In this document: positions 41,767 through 49,973 of the stretch, one piece after another
Numbering within the stretch: position 1 is the stretch's first letter
Layout: each line of letters begins with the position of its first letter
Source: Streptomyces sp. S4.7
GTDB lineage: Bacteria; Actinomycetota; Actinomycetes; Streptomycetales; Streptomycetaceae
DNA length: 64,000 nucleotides
Assembly: GCF_010384365.1 (NCBI RefSeq)
Contig: NZ_CP048397.1
Coordinates: 4,774,001 to 4,838,000, forward strand
Direction of reading: 5' to 3'
Notes under the pieces: generated by a model
Database searches by the model: none
Seen by the model: the letters and a program-made list of their open reading frames with translations, nothing else
What the model was told of the DNA's origin: nothing
Position numbers and translations under genes: made by a program

Positions 41767-43406
41767 TGCGCCCCGCCTCCCTCTCCGCGTCCGTGATCGT
41801 CGTCGAAGCCTTCCGGGAAACCCTCGGAGGGGTCCTCGGATATCTCGTGCGGCAGCCGCAGGACGAAGACCGCGCCCCCGTCGGGGGCGTTGGCCGCGGT
41901 GATGTCGCCTCCGTGGATGTGCGCGTTCTCCATCGCGATCGACAGGCCCAGACCGCTGCCCTCGGACCGCGGCCGTGACGCGCTCGCCTTGTAGAAGCGG
42001 TCGAAGACGTGCGGCAGCACGTCCTGGGGAATGCCCGGCCCGTTGTCCCGTACCTCGATGACCAGCTCCTGGCCGACCGTGCGCACCGACACCCGCACCG
42101 GCGAACCGCCGTGCTTGAGCGCGTTGCCGATCAGATTCGCCATAATCACGTCGAGCCGGCGCGGATCGAGGCGGGCCATCATTCCGCGCTCGGCGTCCAG
42201 CTCCACCGCGTCCAGCCAGGCCCGCGCGTCGATACAGGCGGTGACCTGGTCGGCGACGTCGACGTCGTCGAGGACGAGCCGGGCGGTGCCCGCGTCGAAG
42301 CGGGTCACCTCCATCAGGTTCTCCACCAGATCGTTGAGCCTGCGGGTCTCGCTCACAACCAGCGTCACGGCGGGCGCGATCATCGGGTCGAGGGTGTCCG
42401 CCTCGTCCTCCAGCACCTCGGTCACCGCCGTCAGCGCCGTCAGCGGGGTGCGCAGCTCGTGCGACATGTCGGCGACGAAGCGGCGGCTCGACTCCTCACG
42501 CGCGCTCATGTCGTCGATCTTCTTCTGGAGGGAGGCGGCGGCGTTGTTGAACGTCCTCGACAGATCGGCCAGTTCGTCCGTCCCCGACACCCGCAGCCGG
42601 GTGTCGAACTTGCCCTCGCCGAGCCGCCGCGCCGCGTCACCGAGCCGCTGCACCGGCTTCAGCACGGTCGTCGCCGCCGCCTGCGCGAGCAGCGCGGACC
42701 CGATGAGCGCCAGGCCCGTCGCGATGGCCAGCGACCACGCCAGCGCGTTGAGATCCTCCCGCTCCTGTTCCAGCGAGAGGAAGACATAACCGGTCGGCCC
42801 GCCACCGACGATGCGGGTGCCGCCCACCAGGTAGGGCGTTCCCCCGCGCTGTGTGCGCTGCCAGAAGACGTGGTACGGCGAGGAGTTGCCCGACGTGACC
42901 TTCTGCCGGTCGTTCACCGCGGTCCGCAGCGACTGGGGCACGTCGTCCAGCGTGAACGCGTCCTGGTCGGAGACCCCGGCCACCGGCTTGTCCTCGGCGC
43001 GCTCACCGATCAGCAGCACACTGAACCCCGAGCCGCCGTCGGCCATCTGCCGCGCCGTGTACTCCAGCTCGGGCTGGGTCGGCCGCAGCGGCAGCCGGGC
43101 GGCCTTGTCCCGCATCTCCTGCTTGAACTCCTTGAGTGCGGCCGTCTGCGTACGGGAGAGCACCGACTCGCGGTTGAGCCAGTACGCGATCCCCGACGCC
43201 GAGACGGCGGCGGTCAGCGCGACGGCGCCGAAGACGACGACCAGCCGCAGCCGCAGACTCGTCCAGCGCAGCCCGGCGAGAAACGCCCTCTTGCGCGTAC
43301 GCCGCCGGGCCGCCGCGTCCGCGGCCTCCCCGTCGGCGCCGTCCGGTCCGTCCGGCAGGTCCGCCCCGTCGGTGAACCGGTCGGCCGTGGGTTCCCCGCC
43401 GCTCAC
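41763..43406 (-). CDS. afsQ2: Sensor histidine kinase AfsQ2
   Basis: A 547-residue membrane kinase. An acidic 35-residue N-terminus precedes TM1 (about 55-75, LRLVVVFGAVALTAAVSASGI, in part). The extracytoplasmic sensor domain covers about 80-225, and TM2 lies at about 235-255. HAMP covers about 255-310. The H-box is FVADMSHELRTPLTAL (about 325), the N-box NLIGNALKHGG, with DNGPGIPQD and GSGLGLSIAMENA. It phosphorylates AfsQ1. In S. coelicolor AfsQ1/Q2 respond to nitrogen and glutamate conditions and affect antibiotic production. GTG 43406 overlaps the response regulator stop (GTGA). Longer upstream starts would run through afsQ1 and are rejected. Confidence 0.92.
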   Translation of the reverse strand: MSGGEPTADRFTDGADLPDGPDGADGEAADAAARRRTRKRAFLAGLRWTSLRLRLVVVFGAVALTAAVSASGIAYWLNRESVLSRTQTAALKEFKQEMRDKAARLPLRPTQPELEYTARQMADGGSGFSVLLIGERAEDKPVAGVSDQDAFTLDDVPQSLRTAVNDRQKVTSGNSSPYHVFWQRTQRGGTPYLVGGTRIVGGGPTGYVFLSLEQEREDLNALAWSLAIATGLALIGSALLAQAAATTVLKPVQRLGDAARRLGEGKFDTRLRVSGTDELADLSRTFNNAAASLQKKIDDMSAREESSRRFVADMSHELRTPLTALTAVTEVLEDEADTLDPMIAPAVTLVVSETRRLNDLVENLMEVTRFDAGTARLVLDDVDVADQVTACIDARAWLDAVELDAERGMMARLDPRRLDVIMANLIGNALKHGGSPVRVSVRTVGQELVIEVRDNGPGIPQDVLPHVFDRFYKASASRPRSEGSGLGLSIAMENAHIHGGDITAANAPDGGAVFVLRLPHEISEDPSEGFPEGFDDDHGRGEGGGAQ

Positions 43407-44089
43407 GAAGGCGCGTCCAGGCGGTATCCCACGCCTCGTACGGTACGGATCAGCGTCGGCGACGACGGAATGTCCTCCACCTTCGCGCGCAGCCGCTGCA
43501 CACAGGCGTCGACCAGCCGTGAGTCGCCCAGGTAGTCGTGCTCCCACACCAGCCGCAGCAACTGCTGCCGGGACAGCGCCTGTCCGGGCCGCCGGCTCAG
43601 CTCCAGGAGCAGCCGCAGCTCGGTGGGTGTGAGCTGGAGGTCGTCACCGTTCTTCGTGACGGTCATCGCGGAACGGTCGATGACCAGGCTGCCGAAGGTC
43701 GCCGAATCCGTCGACTCCCGCTCCCCGCGCCGCAGTACGGCCCGGATACGGGCGTCGAGCACCCGGCCCTGCACGGGTTTGACCACATAGTCGTCCGCAC
43801 CGGATTCCAGTCCGACGACCACGTCGATGTCGTCGCTGCGTGCGGTCAGCAGAATGATCGGCAACTGGTCGGTCCGCCTGATACGGCGGCACACCTCGAA
43901 ACCGTCAATACCGGGCAGCATCACATCCAGAACGATCAAGTCTGGCCGCTGTTCTCGCAGCAGATTCAGGCCGTCCTCTCCCGTCGCCGCAGTGGCCACT
44001 CGGTGGCCCTGGCGTGACAACGAGAGTTCGAGGGCCGTGCGGATGGCGTCGTCGTCCTCGATCAGCAACAGGAAAGGCACAGAGGTCAT
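43403..44089 (-). CDS. afsQ1: Response regulator AfsQ1
   Basis: A 228-residue OmpR-type regulator. The receiver domain has FLLLIEDDDAIRTALELSL with the acidic pair, phospho-Asp in LIVLDVMLPGIDG (about residue 52), LLTARSDDIDVVVG and the Lys in DDYVVKPVQG. The winged helix covers about 130-225 (LTPTELRLLLELSRRPGQALSRQQLLRLVWEHDYLGD in part). The start ATG 44089 is chosen because the receiver begins immediately. It is divergent from sigQ; the intergenic region holds a GTGAC-N6-GTGAC box matching the published AfsQ1 consensus, so it likely activates sigQ and itself. Confidence 0.95.
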   Translation of the reverse strand: MTSVPFLLLIEDDDAIRTALELSLSRQGHRVATAATGEDGLNLLREQRPDLIVLDVMLPGIDGFEVCRRIRRTDQLPIILLTARSDDIDVVVGLESGADDYVVKPVQGRVLDARIRAVLRRGERESTDSATFGSLVIDRSAMTVTKNGDDLQLTPTELRLLLELSRRPGQALSRQQLLRLVWEHDYLGDSRLVDACVQRLRAKVEDIPSSPTLIRTVRGVGYRLDAPS

Positions 44090-44172
44090 TCTGGCCCATG
44101 GGGGGACCACAGTTCGACAGTCGGAGCGCTCCCACAGTTCCACCACATCTCCCGCCATGATCCATAACCCCT

Positions 44173-44188
44173 GTGACAGGCCTGTGAC
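44173..44188 (+). promoter_or_regulatory. AfsQ1 binding box between afsQ1 and sigQ
   Basis: GTGAC (44173-44177), six bases AGGCCT, GTGAC (44184-44188). This fits exactly the AfsQ1 consensus GTnAC-n6-GTnAC described in S. coelicolor. It lies 86 nt before the sigQ ATG and 84 nt from the afsQ1 ATG. Confidence 0.88.
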
Positions 44189-44273
44189 AGTCGGCGGACA
44201 GGCCCATGAAACTGGCCCGGCAATCTCATTGGCAGAAGGAAACAAGCAGACTCCAGCCGACGGGGGGCGCGAG

Positions 44274-45053
44274 ATGAACTCACTGCACAGCACGACCTCG
44301 AGCGCAGTAATCACGCGTCTCCACGATGTCGCACGGAGCACCGAGAAGTCCGGCGCCGTGAACGGGCGGGGGTGCGTTCGCGGCGCCGGGCGTCAGCACC
44401 GACCGCCGTACATAGCGGTGGTCGAGGCGGCGCGCAGGCCCACGGCGGACAACGCCGAGGGACGGGGGAACGAGGGCGCGGCGTACGGAGAGGCCACGGG
44501 GGAGCGCAACCGGCCGACGGAGGCCACGGACGCCGAGACGGCGTTCACGGCCTACGTCCAGGAGCGCCGGGCCTCTCTGTACGCCACCGCCTACCACCTG
44601 ACCGGGGACCGCTTCGAGGCGGAGGACCTGCTCCAGAGCGCGCTCTTCTCCACGTACCGCGCCTGGGACCGGATCAGCGACAAGGCGGCCGTCGGCGGCT
44701 ATCTCCGCCGCACGATGACCAACCTGCACATCAGCGCGTGGCGCAGGCGCAAGCTCAACGAGTACCCGACGGAGGAGCTGCCGGAGACGGCCGGCGACAC
44801 CGACGCGATGCGCGGCACGGAGCTGCGCACGGTGCTCTGGCAGGCGCTCTCGCGCCTTCCCGAGACGCAGCGCACGATGCTGGTGCTGCGTTACTACGAG
44901 GGCCGCACCGATCCCGAGATCGCGGACATCCTCAACATCAGTGTCGGCACGGTGAAGTCGAGCATCTGGCGGTCGCTCCGCCGGCTGCGTGAGGACGAGG
45001 TCCTCAGCTTCGGACGTGACGAGGAAGAGTCCTTCGGCGAGCTGGTGGCCTGA
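44274..45053 (+). CDS. sigQ: ECF sigma factor SigQ
   Basis: A 259-residue sigma factor. Residues 1-90 are a low-complexity Arg/Glu/Gly-rich extension without homology. Region 2 starts about residue 92 (FTAYVQERRASLYATAYHLTGDRFEAEDLLQ, in part) and region 4 is near residue 195 (LSRLPETQRTMLVLRYYEGRTDPEIADIL, then VGTVKSSIWRSLRRLRE). The SigE/SigQ-type TAYHLTGD is typical. In S. coelicolor sigQ is divergent from afsQ1/afsQ2 and activated by AfsQ1. ATG 44274 has a GGGGGG stretch upstream. The 3' untranslated region is extremely G-rich and ends in a hairpin. Confidence 0.92.
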   Translation: MNSLHSTTSSAVITRLHDVARSTEKSGAVNGRGCVRGAGRQHRPPYIAVVEAARRPTADNAEGRGNEGAAYGEATGERNRPTEATDAETAFTAYVQERRASLYATAYHLTGDRFEAEDLLQSALFSTYRAWDRISDKAAVGGYLRRTMTNLHISAWRRRKLNEYPTEELPETAGDTDAMRGTELRTVLWQALSRLPETQRTMLVLRYYEGRTDPEIADILNISVGTVKSSIWRSLRRLREDEVLSFGRDEEESFGELVA

Positions 45054-45057
45054 AGGC

Positions 45058-45180
45058 GGCGGGGGAGCAGGACCCGGGGGAGCGACACCGGGGTAAGTGG
45101 GGGGACCCGGGGGGGGCCTGCCGTTTCGGGGGAGACGGCAGGAACAGCACGGGGGTTGGGGGCACGGGGGTGCACCGAGC
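45058..45180 (+). other. G-run-rich 3' region of sigQ
   Basis: This 120-nt stretch has more than ten runs of three or more G on the plus strand (for example 45061-45065, 45099-45104, 45110-45116 and 45151-45155). It includes an imperfect hairpin CCTGCCGTTTC/GAGACGGCAGG (45117-45142). No gene is seen. The mRNA could form G-quadruplexes. Confidence 0.6.
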
Positions 45181-45182
45181 AG

Positions 45183-45212
45183 GACCGGACAGGCTGGGGG
45201 GCCTGTCCGGTC
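45183..45212 (+). terminator. Terminator downstream of sigQ
   Basis: GACCGGACAGGC (45183-45194) pairs perfectly with GCCTGTCCGGTC (45201-45212) around TGGGGG. TTC follows. It stops sigQ transcription about 130 nt after the stop codon and can also serve the convergent kinase gene. Confidence 0.88.
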
Positions 45213-45261
45213 TTCGCGCGTTCCGGAGCCGTCCGTGGCACCCGGGAGGTACGGACGGCGC

Positions 45262-45936
45262 TCAGCGCCCGGTGTTCGCCGGGCGGACGGACGCGGCCGG
45301 GTCCGCCGTCGCCGTACGCGGCCGAGTGCTGCCCGCCGCGGCGTTGGCGATCCGGCCGAGCGCCTCCGCCTTCGCGCAGGGATGCGCCCCCAGTGCCGTC
45401 TGACGGCAGACGATGCCGCGCTCCGCGCGCATCAGCCGCCAGCCGCGCCGCAACAGGAACGCCACCGACTTCCGGCCCTCGCGCAGATCCCGCACCAGCC
45501 GGCGGCGGAACGTCGTCGAGGGGCGGCCCCGCAGACAGAGCGCGTCGGCCAGCACCCCCAACTCCTCGCAGCGCGCGACGACATCGGCCGCGAAGATGCC
45601 CTCGGCGATGAACAGCTGGGTCCGCCCGATGTCCAGCTCCTCGGTGTCGACACGGGAGCTGGTGGCGATCGAGTAGACCGGGACGGTGGTGCGGCCCGTA
45701 CGGCACAGCTCCAGGATCGCGGCGACCGCCGCGTCCGCGTCCCAGGACAGGGCGGAGTCCCAGTCGATGTCCGAGCTGCCCGCGACCAGCGGCAGCGTCG
45801 GGTCGTCGCCCTCTTTGTAGAAGTCGTCGAGACGGAGCACGGGCAGGCCCGCGCGGGAGGCGAGCGACGACTTGCCGGAGCCGGAGGGGCCCGCGAGCAG
45901 GACGACGCGCGCGGAGGCGGTTCGGTGGGGACTCAC
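45262..45936 (-). CDS. Uridine kinase-like P-loop protein
   Basis: A 224-residue P-loop kinase similar to uridine kinase. The Walker A motif GPSGSGKSS is near residue 17. LRLDDFYKEGDDPTLP and DWDSALSWD carry the Asp and substrate-binding residues of the uridine/phosphoribulokinase family. FIAEGIFAADVV supplies the Walker B-like Glu. The C-terminus beyond residue 165 is basic. The substrate may be uridine/cytidine, fitting the surrounding nucleoside salvage genes, but a pantothenate-type or unknown kinase is possible. GTG 45936 is chosen; the frame is open further to 46011, but there is no conserved sequence there. Confidence 0.8.
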   Translation of the reverse strand: MSPHRTASARVVLLAGPSGSGKSSLASRAGLPVLRLDDFYKEGDDPTLPLVAGSSDIDWDSALSWDADAAVAAILELCRTGRTTVPVYSIATSSRVDTEELDIGRTQLFIAEGIFAADVVARCEELGVLADALCLRGRPSTTFRRRLVRDLREGRKSVAFLLRRGWRLMRAERGIVCRQTALGAHPCAKAEALGRIANAAAGSTRPRTATADPAASVRPANTGR

Positions 45937-46064
45937 GGGACACCAGTGTGAGGCATGCACCCGCTCAGGGGACCCCCGCCTGCGGCGTTGGTATCGAGCG
46001 TCACATCTCAACTACTGTGCGTGTCATTCCGATTACTCGTCTCCCTCGCCCAGGCAGGAATCCC

Positions 46065-46481
46065 ATGGCACGTCACTCAGCTCCCACCTCCCGGCGCCGC
46101 GCCCTGCTGCGTGCCGGGCTGACGTTCACCGCGGCGGGCGCCGTCATCGGGCTCGGCGGCGCCGCCGCGCAGGCGGCACCGGCCGCGCCCGTGCCCGCGT
46201 CCGGCCCGGACAGCGAACTCGCCGAGGCCGGGGCGGCGGCGGGTGAGGGGCTCGCGGGCGCGGTCGGGCACACCCTCGCCGGGGGTCTGGGGCCGGTCAA
46301 GAGCCTTCAGCTCAACCCGCTGGCCAAGACGGGTGTGGACCCGCTGGACAACGCGGTGGGCACGCAGATCGCCGACTTCAGGCCGTTGTCGACGGCGGTG
46401 GTGACGGAATCGATCACCGAGGGCGGCGGTCTTCAGGACCTGCCGCTGGTCGGACCGGTGACGAGGCTGCTGCCCGGCTGA
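46065..46481 (+). CDS. Small secreted protein with twin-arginine-like signal
   Basis: A 138-residue exported protein. The N-terminus SRRRALLRAGLTFTAAGAVIG has the S-R-R-x-L pattern of Tat signals with a long hydrophobic core and AQAAPAAP as the cleavage region (about residue 37). The mature part is Gly/Ala/Leu-rich, with GLGPVKSLQLNPLAKTGVDPLDN and LPLVGPVTRLLPG. It resembles the protein at 39694 in composition and ending. No enzymatic motif is visible. ATG 46065 has AGGA 5 nt upstream. The hairpin after the stop is shared with the convergent aldehyde dehydrogenase operon. Confidence 0.75.
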   Translation: MARHSAPTSRRRALLRAGLTFTAAGAVIGLGGAAAQAAPAAPVPASGPDSELAEAGAAAGEGLAGAVGHTLAGGLGPVKSLQLNPLAKTGVDPLDNAVGTQIADFRPLSTAVVTESITEGGGLQDLPLVGPVTRLLPG

Positions 46482-46499
46482 GCGCGCTGATCCCGTTCG

Positions 46500-46543
46500 C
46501 CCGATCGCCGTGCGGGCCGCGGGTTGCCCGCACGGCGATCGGG
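46500..46543. terminator. Perfect 18-bp bidirectional terminator
   Basis: Bases 46500-46517 are the exact reverse complement of 46526-46543, with an 8-nt loop. It lies between the stops of the secreted-protein gene and the truncated aldehyde dehydrogenase gene. Confidence 0.9.
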
Positions 46544-46549
46544 AACGAA

Positions 46550-47440
46550 TCAGTAGCCGGAGCCCGAAGCGCCCAGACTGCCCGTGGGGTGCCAGACGGT
46601 CTTCGTCTCCAGGAAGGCCGTCAGACGCCCGATACCGGGATCGGCGGAGAAGTCCACCGGCGACGGGCGCAGCACCCGCTTGAGGTTGTCCGCGGCCGCG
46701 ATCTCCAGCTCCTTGGCCAGCGTCTCGTCGGCGCCGTACAGGTCGATGCCGTTGACGTCCTGGTGCGCCGCGAGCGGGGCGGCCAGCTCCGCCGTACCGC
46801 CCGAGAGGATGTTGACGACGCCGCCCGGTACGTCGGAGGTGGCCAGCACCTCGCCCAGGGACAGGGCGGGCAGCGGGGAGCGCTCGCTCGCCACGACGAC
46901 CGCCGTGTTGCCGGTGGCGATCACCGGGGCGAGGACCGAGACCAGACCGAGGAACGACGAGTCCTGTGGCGCGAGGACCGTCACGACACCGGTGGGCTCC
47001 GGCGTGGACAGGTTGAAGAACGGGCCCGCCACCGGGTTGGCGCCCCCCGTCACCTGGCCGATCTTGTCCGTCCAGCCCGCGTACCAGACCCAGCGGTCCA
47101 CGGTCGCGGCCACGACGGCCGCCGCCTTCGTCTTCGAGATGCCCTCGGAGGCGGCCACCTCCGCCGTGAACTGCTCGCGGCGGCCCTCCAGCATCTCGGC
47201 GACGCGGTAGAGCACCTGGCCCCTGTTGTACGCGGTGGCGCCCGACCAGCCGCCGAACGCCTTGCGGGCGGCGAAGACCGCGTCGCGGGCGTCCTTGCGG
47301 GAGGACTTCGGCGCGTTGGCCAGCCACCTGCCCTTCGAGTCGGTCACCTCGTACACCCGGCCGCTCTCGGAGCGGGGGAACTTGCCCCCGACGTACAGCT
47401 TGTAGGTCTTGAACACTGACAGTCGCTCGGACTCAGACAT
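46550..47440 (-). CDS. Short aldehyde dehydrogenase-like protein without catalytic cysteine
   Basis: A 296-residue protein aligned by eye with only the front part of aldehyde dehydrogenases (usual length about 480). The N-terminal domain and NAD-binding region are recognisable (YVGGKFPRSESGRVYEV, VYNRGQVLYRVAEMLEGR-like, APVIATGNTAVVVASE, VPGGVVNILSGG). The protein ends shortly after GIDLYGAD, before the G-Q-x-C active site. No catalytic Cys or following C-terminal domain exists. It may be a subunit of, or regulator for, the full-length enzyme encoded just upstream. ATG 47440 lies 8 nt inside that gene, so it is translationally coupled. Final gene of the deoC operon. Confidence 0.8.
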   Translation of the reverse strand: MSESERLSVFKTYKLYVGGKFPRSESGRVYEVTDSKGRWLANAPKSSRKDARDAVFAARKAFGGWSGATAYNRGQVLYRVAEMLEGRREQFTAEVAASEGISKTKAAAVVAATVDRWVWYAGWTDKIGQVTGGANPVAGPFFNLSTPEPTGVVTVLAPQDSSFLGLVSVLAPVIATGNTAVVVASERSPLPALSLGEVLATSDVPGGVVNILSGGTAELAAPLAAHQDVNGIDLYGADETLAKELEIAAADNLKRVLRPSPVDFSADPGIGRLTAFLETKTVWHPTGSLGASGSGY

Positions 47441-48863
47441 CGAGATACGCCTCCAGGCCGTGGCGACCGCCCTCGCGGCCGTGACCCGACTCCTTGTAGC
47501 CGCCGAAGGGCGAGGTCGGGTCGAACTTGTTGAACGTGTTGGCCCACACCACGCCCGCGCGGAGCTTGTTCGCGACGGCGAGGATCCGGGAGCCCTTCTC
47601 CGTCCAGATGCCGGCGGAGAGGCCGTACTGCGTGTTGTTGGCCTTGGCGACGGCCTCGTCCGGCGTGCGGAAGGTCAGTACGGAGAGCACCGGGCCGAAG
47701 ATCTCGTCGCGCGCGACGGTGTGCGCCTGTGCGACGTTGGTGAAGAGGGTCGGCGCGAACCAGTAGCCGGACGAGGGGAGTTCGCACTCCGGTGACCAGC
47801 GATCGGCGCCCTCGGCCTCGCCCGTGTCGGCCAGCGTCCTGATCCGGGCCAGCTGCTCGGCGGAGTTGATCGCGCCGAGATCCGTGTTCTTGTCCAGCGG
47901 GTCGCCGATGCGCAGCGTCGAGAGCCGGCGCTTGAGCGAGTCCAGCAGCTCGTCCTGGACCGACTCCTGGACCAGCAGCCGCGATCCGGCGCAGCAGACC
48001 TGGCCCTGGTTGAAGAAGATGCCGGTGACGATGCCCTCGACGGCCTGGTCGACCGGGGCGTCGTCGAAGACGATGTTGGCGCCCTTGCCGCCGAGTTCGA
48101 GTGTGACCTTCTTGTCCGTGCCCGCGATCTGCCGGGCGATGGCCTTGCCGACGGCGGTCGAACCCGTGAAGGCGATCTTGTCGACGTCCTCGTGCTCGAC
48201 GAGGGCGGCGCCCGTGTCGCCGTACCCGGGAAGGATGTTGACGACGCCGCGCGGCAGACCCGCCTGGCGGCAGATGTCCGCGAAGAACAGAGCGCTCAGC
48301 GGGGTCGTCTCGGCGGGCTTCAGGACCACCGTGTTGCCCGTGGCGAGCGCGGGGGCGATCTTCCACGCGAGCATCAGCAGCGGGAAGTTCCACGGGATGA
48401 CCTGGCCGGCGACGCCCAGCGGACGCGGATTCGCCCCGTAGCCGGCATGGTCGAGCTTGTCGGCCCAGCCCGCGTAGTAGAAGAAGTGCGCGGCGACCAG
48501 CGGGAGGTCCGCGTCGCGGGTCTCGCGGATCGGCTTGCCGTTGTCGAGGGTCTCCAGGACGGCCAGTTCGCGCGAGCGCTCCTGGATGATCCGGGCGATC
48601 CGGAAGAGGTACTTGGCACGCTCGGCGCCCGGCAGCGCCGACCACTTCGTGAACGCCTTGCGGGCCGCCTTCACGGCCCGGTCGACGTCCTCCGCGCCCG
48701 CGCGGGCCACCTCGGACAGGACTTCCTCCGTGGCGGGGGAGACCGTCTTGAAGACCTTGCCGTCGGCGGCGTCGGTGAACTCGCCGTCGATGAACAGGCC
48801 GTAGCTCGGTGCGATGTCGACGACCGAGCGCGACTCGGGGGCCGGTGCGTATTCGAAAGCCAT
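47433..48863 (-). CDS. Aldehyde dehydrogenase, full length
   Basis: A 476-residue NAD(P)-dependent aldehyde dehydrogenase. It has WNFPLLMLAWKIAPALATGN and TPLSALFFADI, the Rossmann element FTGSTAVGKAI, catalytic Glu in LELGGKGANIV (about 250), nucleophile Cys in FFNQGQVCCAGSR (about 284), and EIFGPVLSV. It likely oxidises the acetaldehyde released by DeoC, because it is cotranscribed with deoC (6-nt gap) in the order deoC, ALDH, short ALDH. The ATG at 48863 is the natural start. The next gene begins 8 nt before its stop. Confidence 0.93.
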   Translation of the reverse strand: MAFEYAPAPESRSVVDIAPSYGLFIDGEFTDAADGKVFKTVSPATEEVLSEVARAGAEDVDRAVKAARKAFTKWSALPGAERAKYLFRIARIIQERSRELAVLETLDNGKPIRETRDADLPLVAAHFFYYAGWADKLDHAGYGANPRPLGVAGQVIPWNFPLLMLAWKIAPALATGNTVVLKPAETTPLSALFFADICRQAGLPRGVVNILPGYGDTGAALVEHEDVDKIAFTGSTAVGKAIARQIAGTDKKVTLELGGKGANIVFDDAPVDQAVEGIVTGIFFNQGQVCCAGSRLLVQESVQDELLDSLKRRLSTLRIGDPLDKNTDLGAINSAEQLARIRTLADTGEAEGADRWSPECELPSSGYWFAPTLFTNVAQAHTVARDEIFGPVLSVLTFRTPDEAVAKANNTQYGLSAGIWTEKGSRILAVANKLRAGVVWANTFNKFDPTSPFGGYKESGHGREGGRHGLEAYLDV

Positions 48864-48869
48864 CGTGTA

Positions 48870-49847
48870 TCAGTCCACCGTGACGTAGTCGGGGCCGGAG
48901 TAGCGGCCGGTGGCCAGCTTCTGGCGCTGCATCAGCAGGTCGTTGAGGAGGCTGGAGGCGCCGAAGCGGAACCAGTGGTTGTCCAGCCAGTCCTCGCCCA
49001 CGGTCTCGTTGACCAGCACGAGGAACTTGATCGCGTCCTTGCTGGTACGGATTCCGCCGGCGGGCTTCACGCCGACCTGGACGCCGGTCTGGGCCCGGAA
49101 GTCGCGTACGGCCTCCAGCAGCAGCAGCGTGTTGGCCGGGGTGGCGTTGACGGCGACCTTGCCGGTCGACGTCTTGATGAAGTCCGCGCCGGCGACCATG
49201 CCGAGCCAGGAGGCGCGGCGGATGTTGTCGTACGTGGACAGTTCGCCGGTCTCGAAGATGACCTTGAGGCGGGCGGCGCCGCACTCGGCCTTCACGGCCA
49301 CGATCTCCTCGTAGACCTTCAGGTAGTGGCCCGCGAGGAACGCGCCGCGGTCGATCACCATGTCGATCTCGTCGGCACCGGCGGCGACGGCGTCCCGTAC
49401 GTCGGCGAGCTTCACGGCCAGGGCGGCGCGGCCGGCCGGGAAGGCGGTCGCGACCGAGGCGACCTTCACATCGCTCCCGGCGAGTGAGGCGACGGCGGTC
49501 TCCACCATGTCCGGATAGACGCAGAGCGCGGCGGTCGTCGGGACGGTGCGGTCCGTCGGGTCGGGGCGCAGCGCCTTGGCGGCGAGCGACCGGACCTTGC
49601 CGGGGGTGTCGGCGCCTTCGAGGGTCGTCAGGTCGATCATCGAGATGGCCAGGTCGATGGCGTACGCCTTGGCCGTCGTCTTGATCGAGCGCGTACCGAG
49701 GGATGCGGCGCGTGCCTCCAGGCCGACGGCGTCGACGCCGGGCAGCCCGTGGAGGAACCGGCGCAGCGAACTGTCGGACGCGGTCACGTCAGCGAGGGGG
49801 GCACCGCCCACGGCGGAGCCTGTGGGCGAGGGTGCAGTCGTGGGCAT
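48870..49847 (-). CDS. deoC: Deoxyribose-phosphate aldolase
   Basis: A 325-residue DeoC. The TIM-barrel features are present: AALCVYPDMVETAV, VKVASVATAFPAG, ADEIDMVIDRGAFL, LKVIFETGELSTYDNI, FIKTSTGKVAVNATPANTL with the Schiff-base Lys, and VGVKPAGGIRTSKDAI with the second Lys. It splits deoxyribose-5-phosphate to glyceraldehyde-3-phosphate and acetaldehyde. It is longer than E. coli DeoC (259) through an N-terminal helical extension of about 60 residues, common in actinobacteria. ATG 49847 is chosen because an upstream start at 49910 would place the operator inside the gene. Confidence 0.93.
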   Translation of the reverse strand: MPTTAPSPTGSAVGGAPLADVTASDSSLRRFLHGLPGVDAVGLEARAASLGTRSIKTTAKAYAIDLAISMIDLTTLEGADTPGKVRSLAAKALRPDPTDRTVPTTAALCVYPDMVETAVASLAGSDVKVASVATAFPAGRAALAVKLADVRDAVAAGADEIDMVIDRGAFLAGHYLKVYEEIVAVKAECGAARLKVIFETGELSTYDNIRRASWLGMVAGADFIKTSTGKVAVNATPANTLLLLEAVRDFRAQTGVQVGVKPAGGIRTSKDAIKFLVLVNETVGEDWLDNHWFRFGASSLLNDLLMQRQKLATGRYSGPDYVTVD

Positions 49848-49866
49848 GGTCACCACATGAGCATAT

Positions 49867-49878
49867 CTACGCGCGTAG
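49867..49878. promoter_or_regulatory. Nucleoside-regulon operator, upstream of deoC
   Basis: A perfect palindrome CTACGCGCGTAG, preceded by TAT on the plus strand, 19 nt before the deoC ATG at 49847. It is the same site as those before adenosine deaminase and PNP. Confidence 0.8.
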
Positions 49879-49973
49879 CAGCATGTACAGGGGGGATGCT
49901 GCGCAGGCACGGGAGGAACATCTCACGCTCGGCGCGCCGGTTCGGGGCGATCCCGCCCTCTCGCCGTGAACGA

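Noticed and set aside
49848..49910. Upstream ATG for deoC at 49910
   Set aside because: It would put the palindromic operator inside the coding region and adds a Cys/His-rich sequence with no homology.
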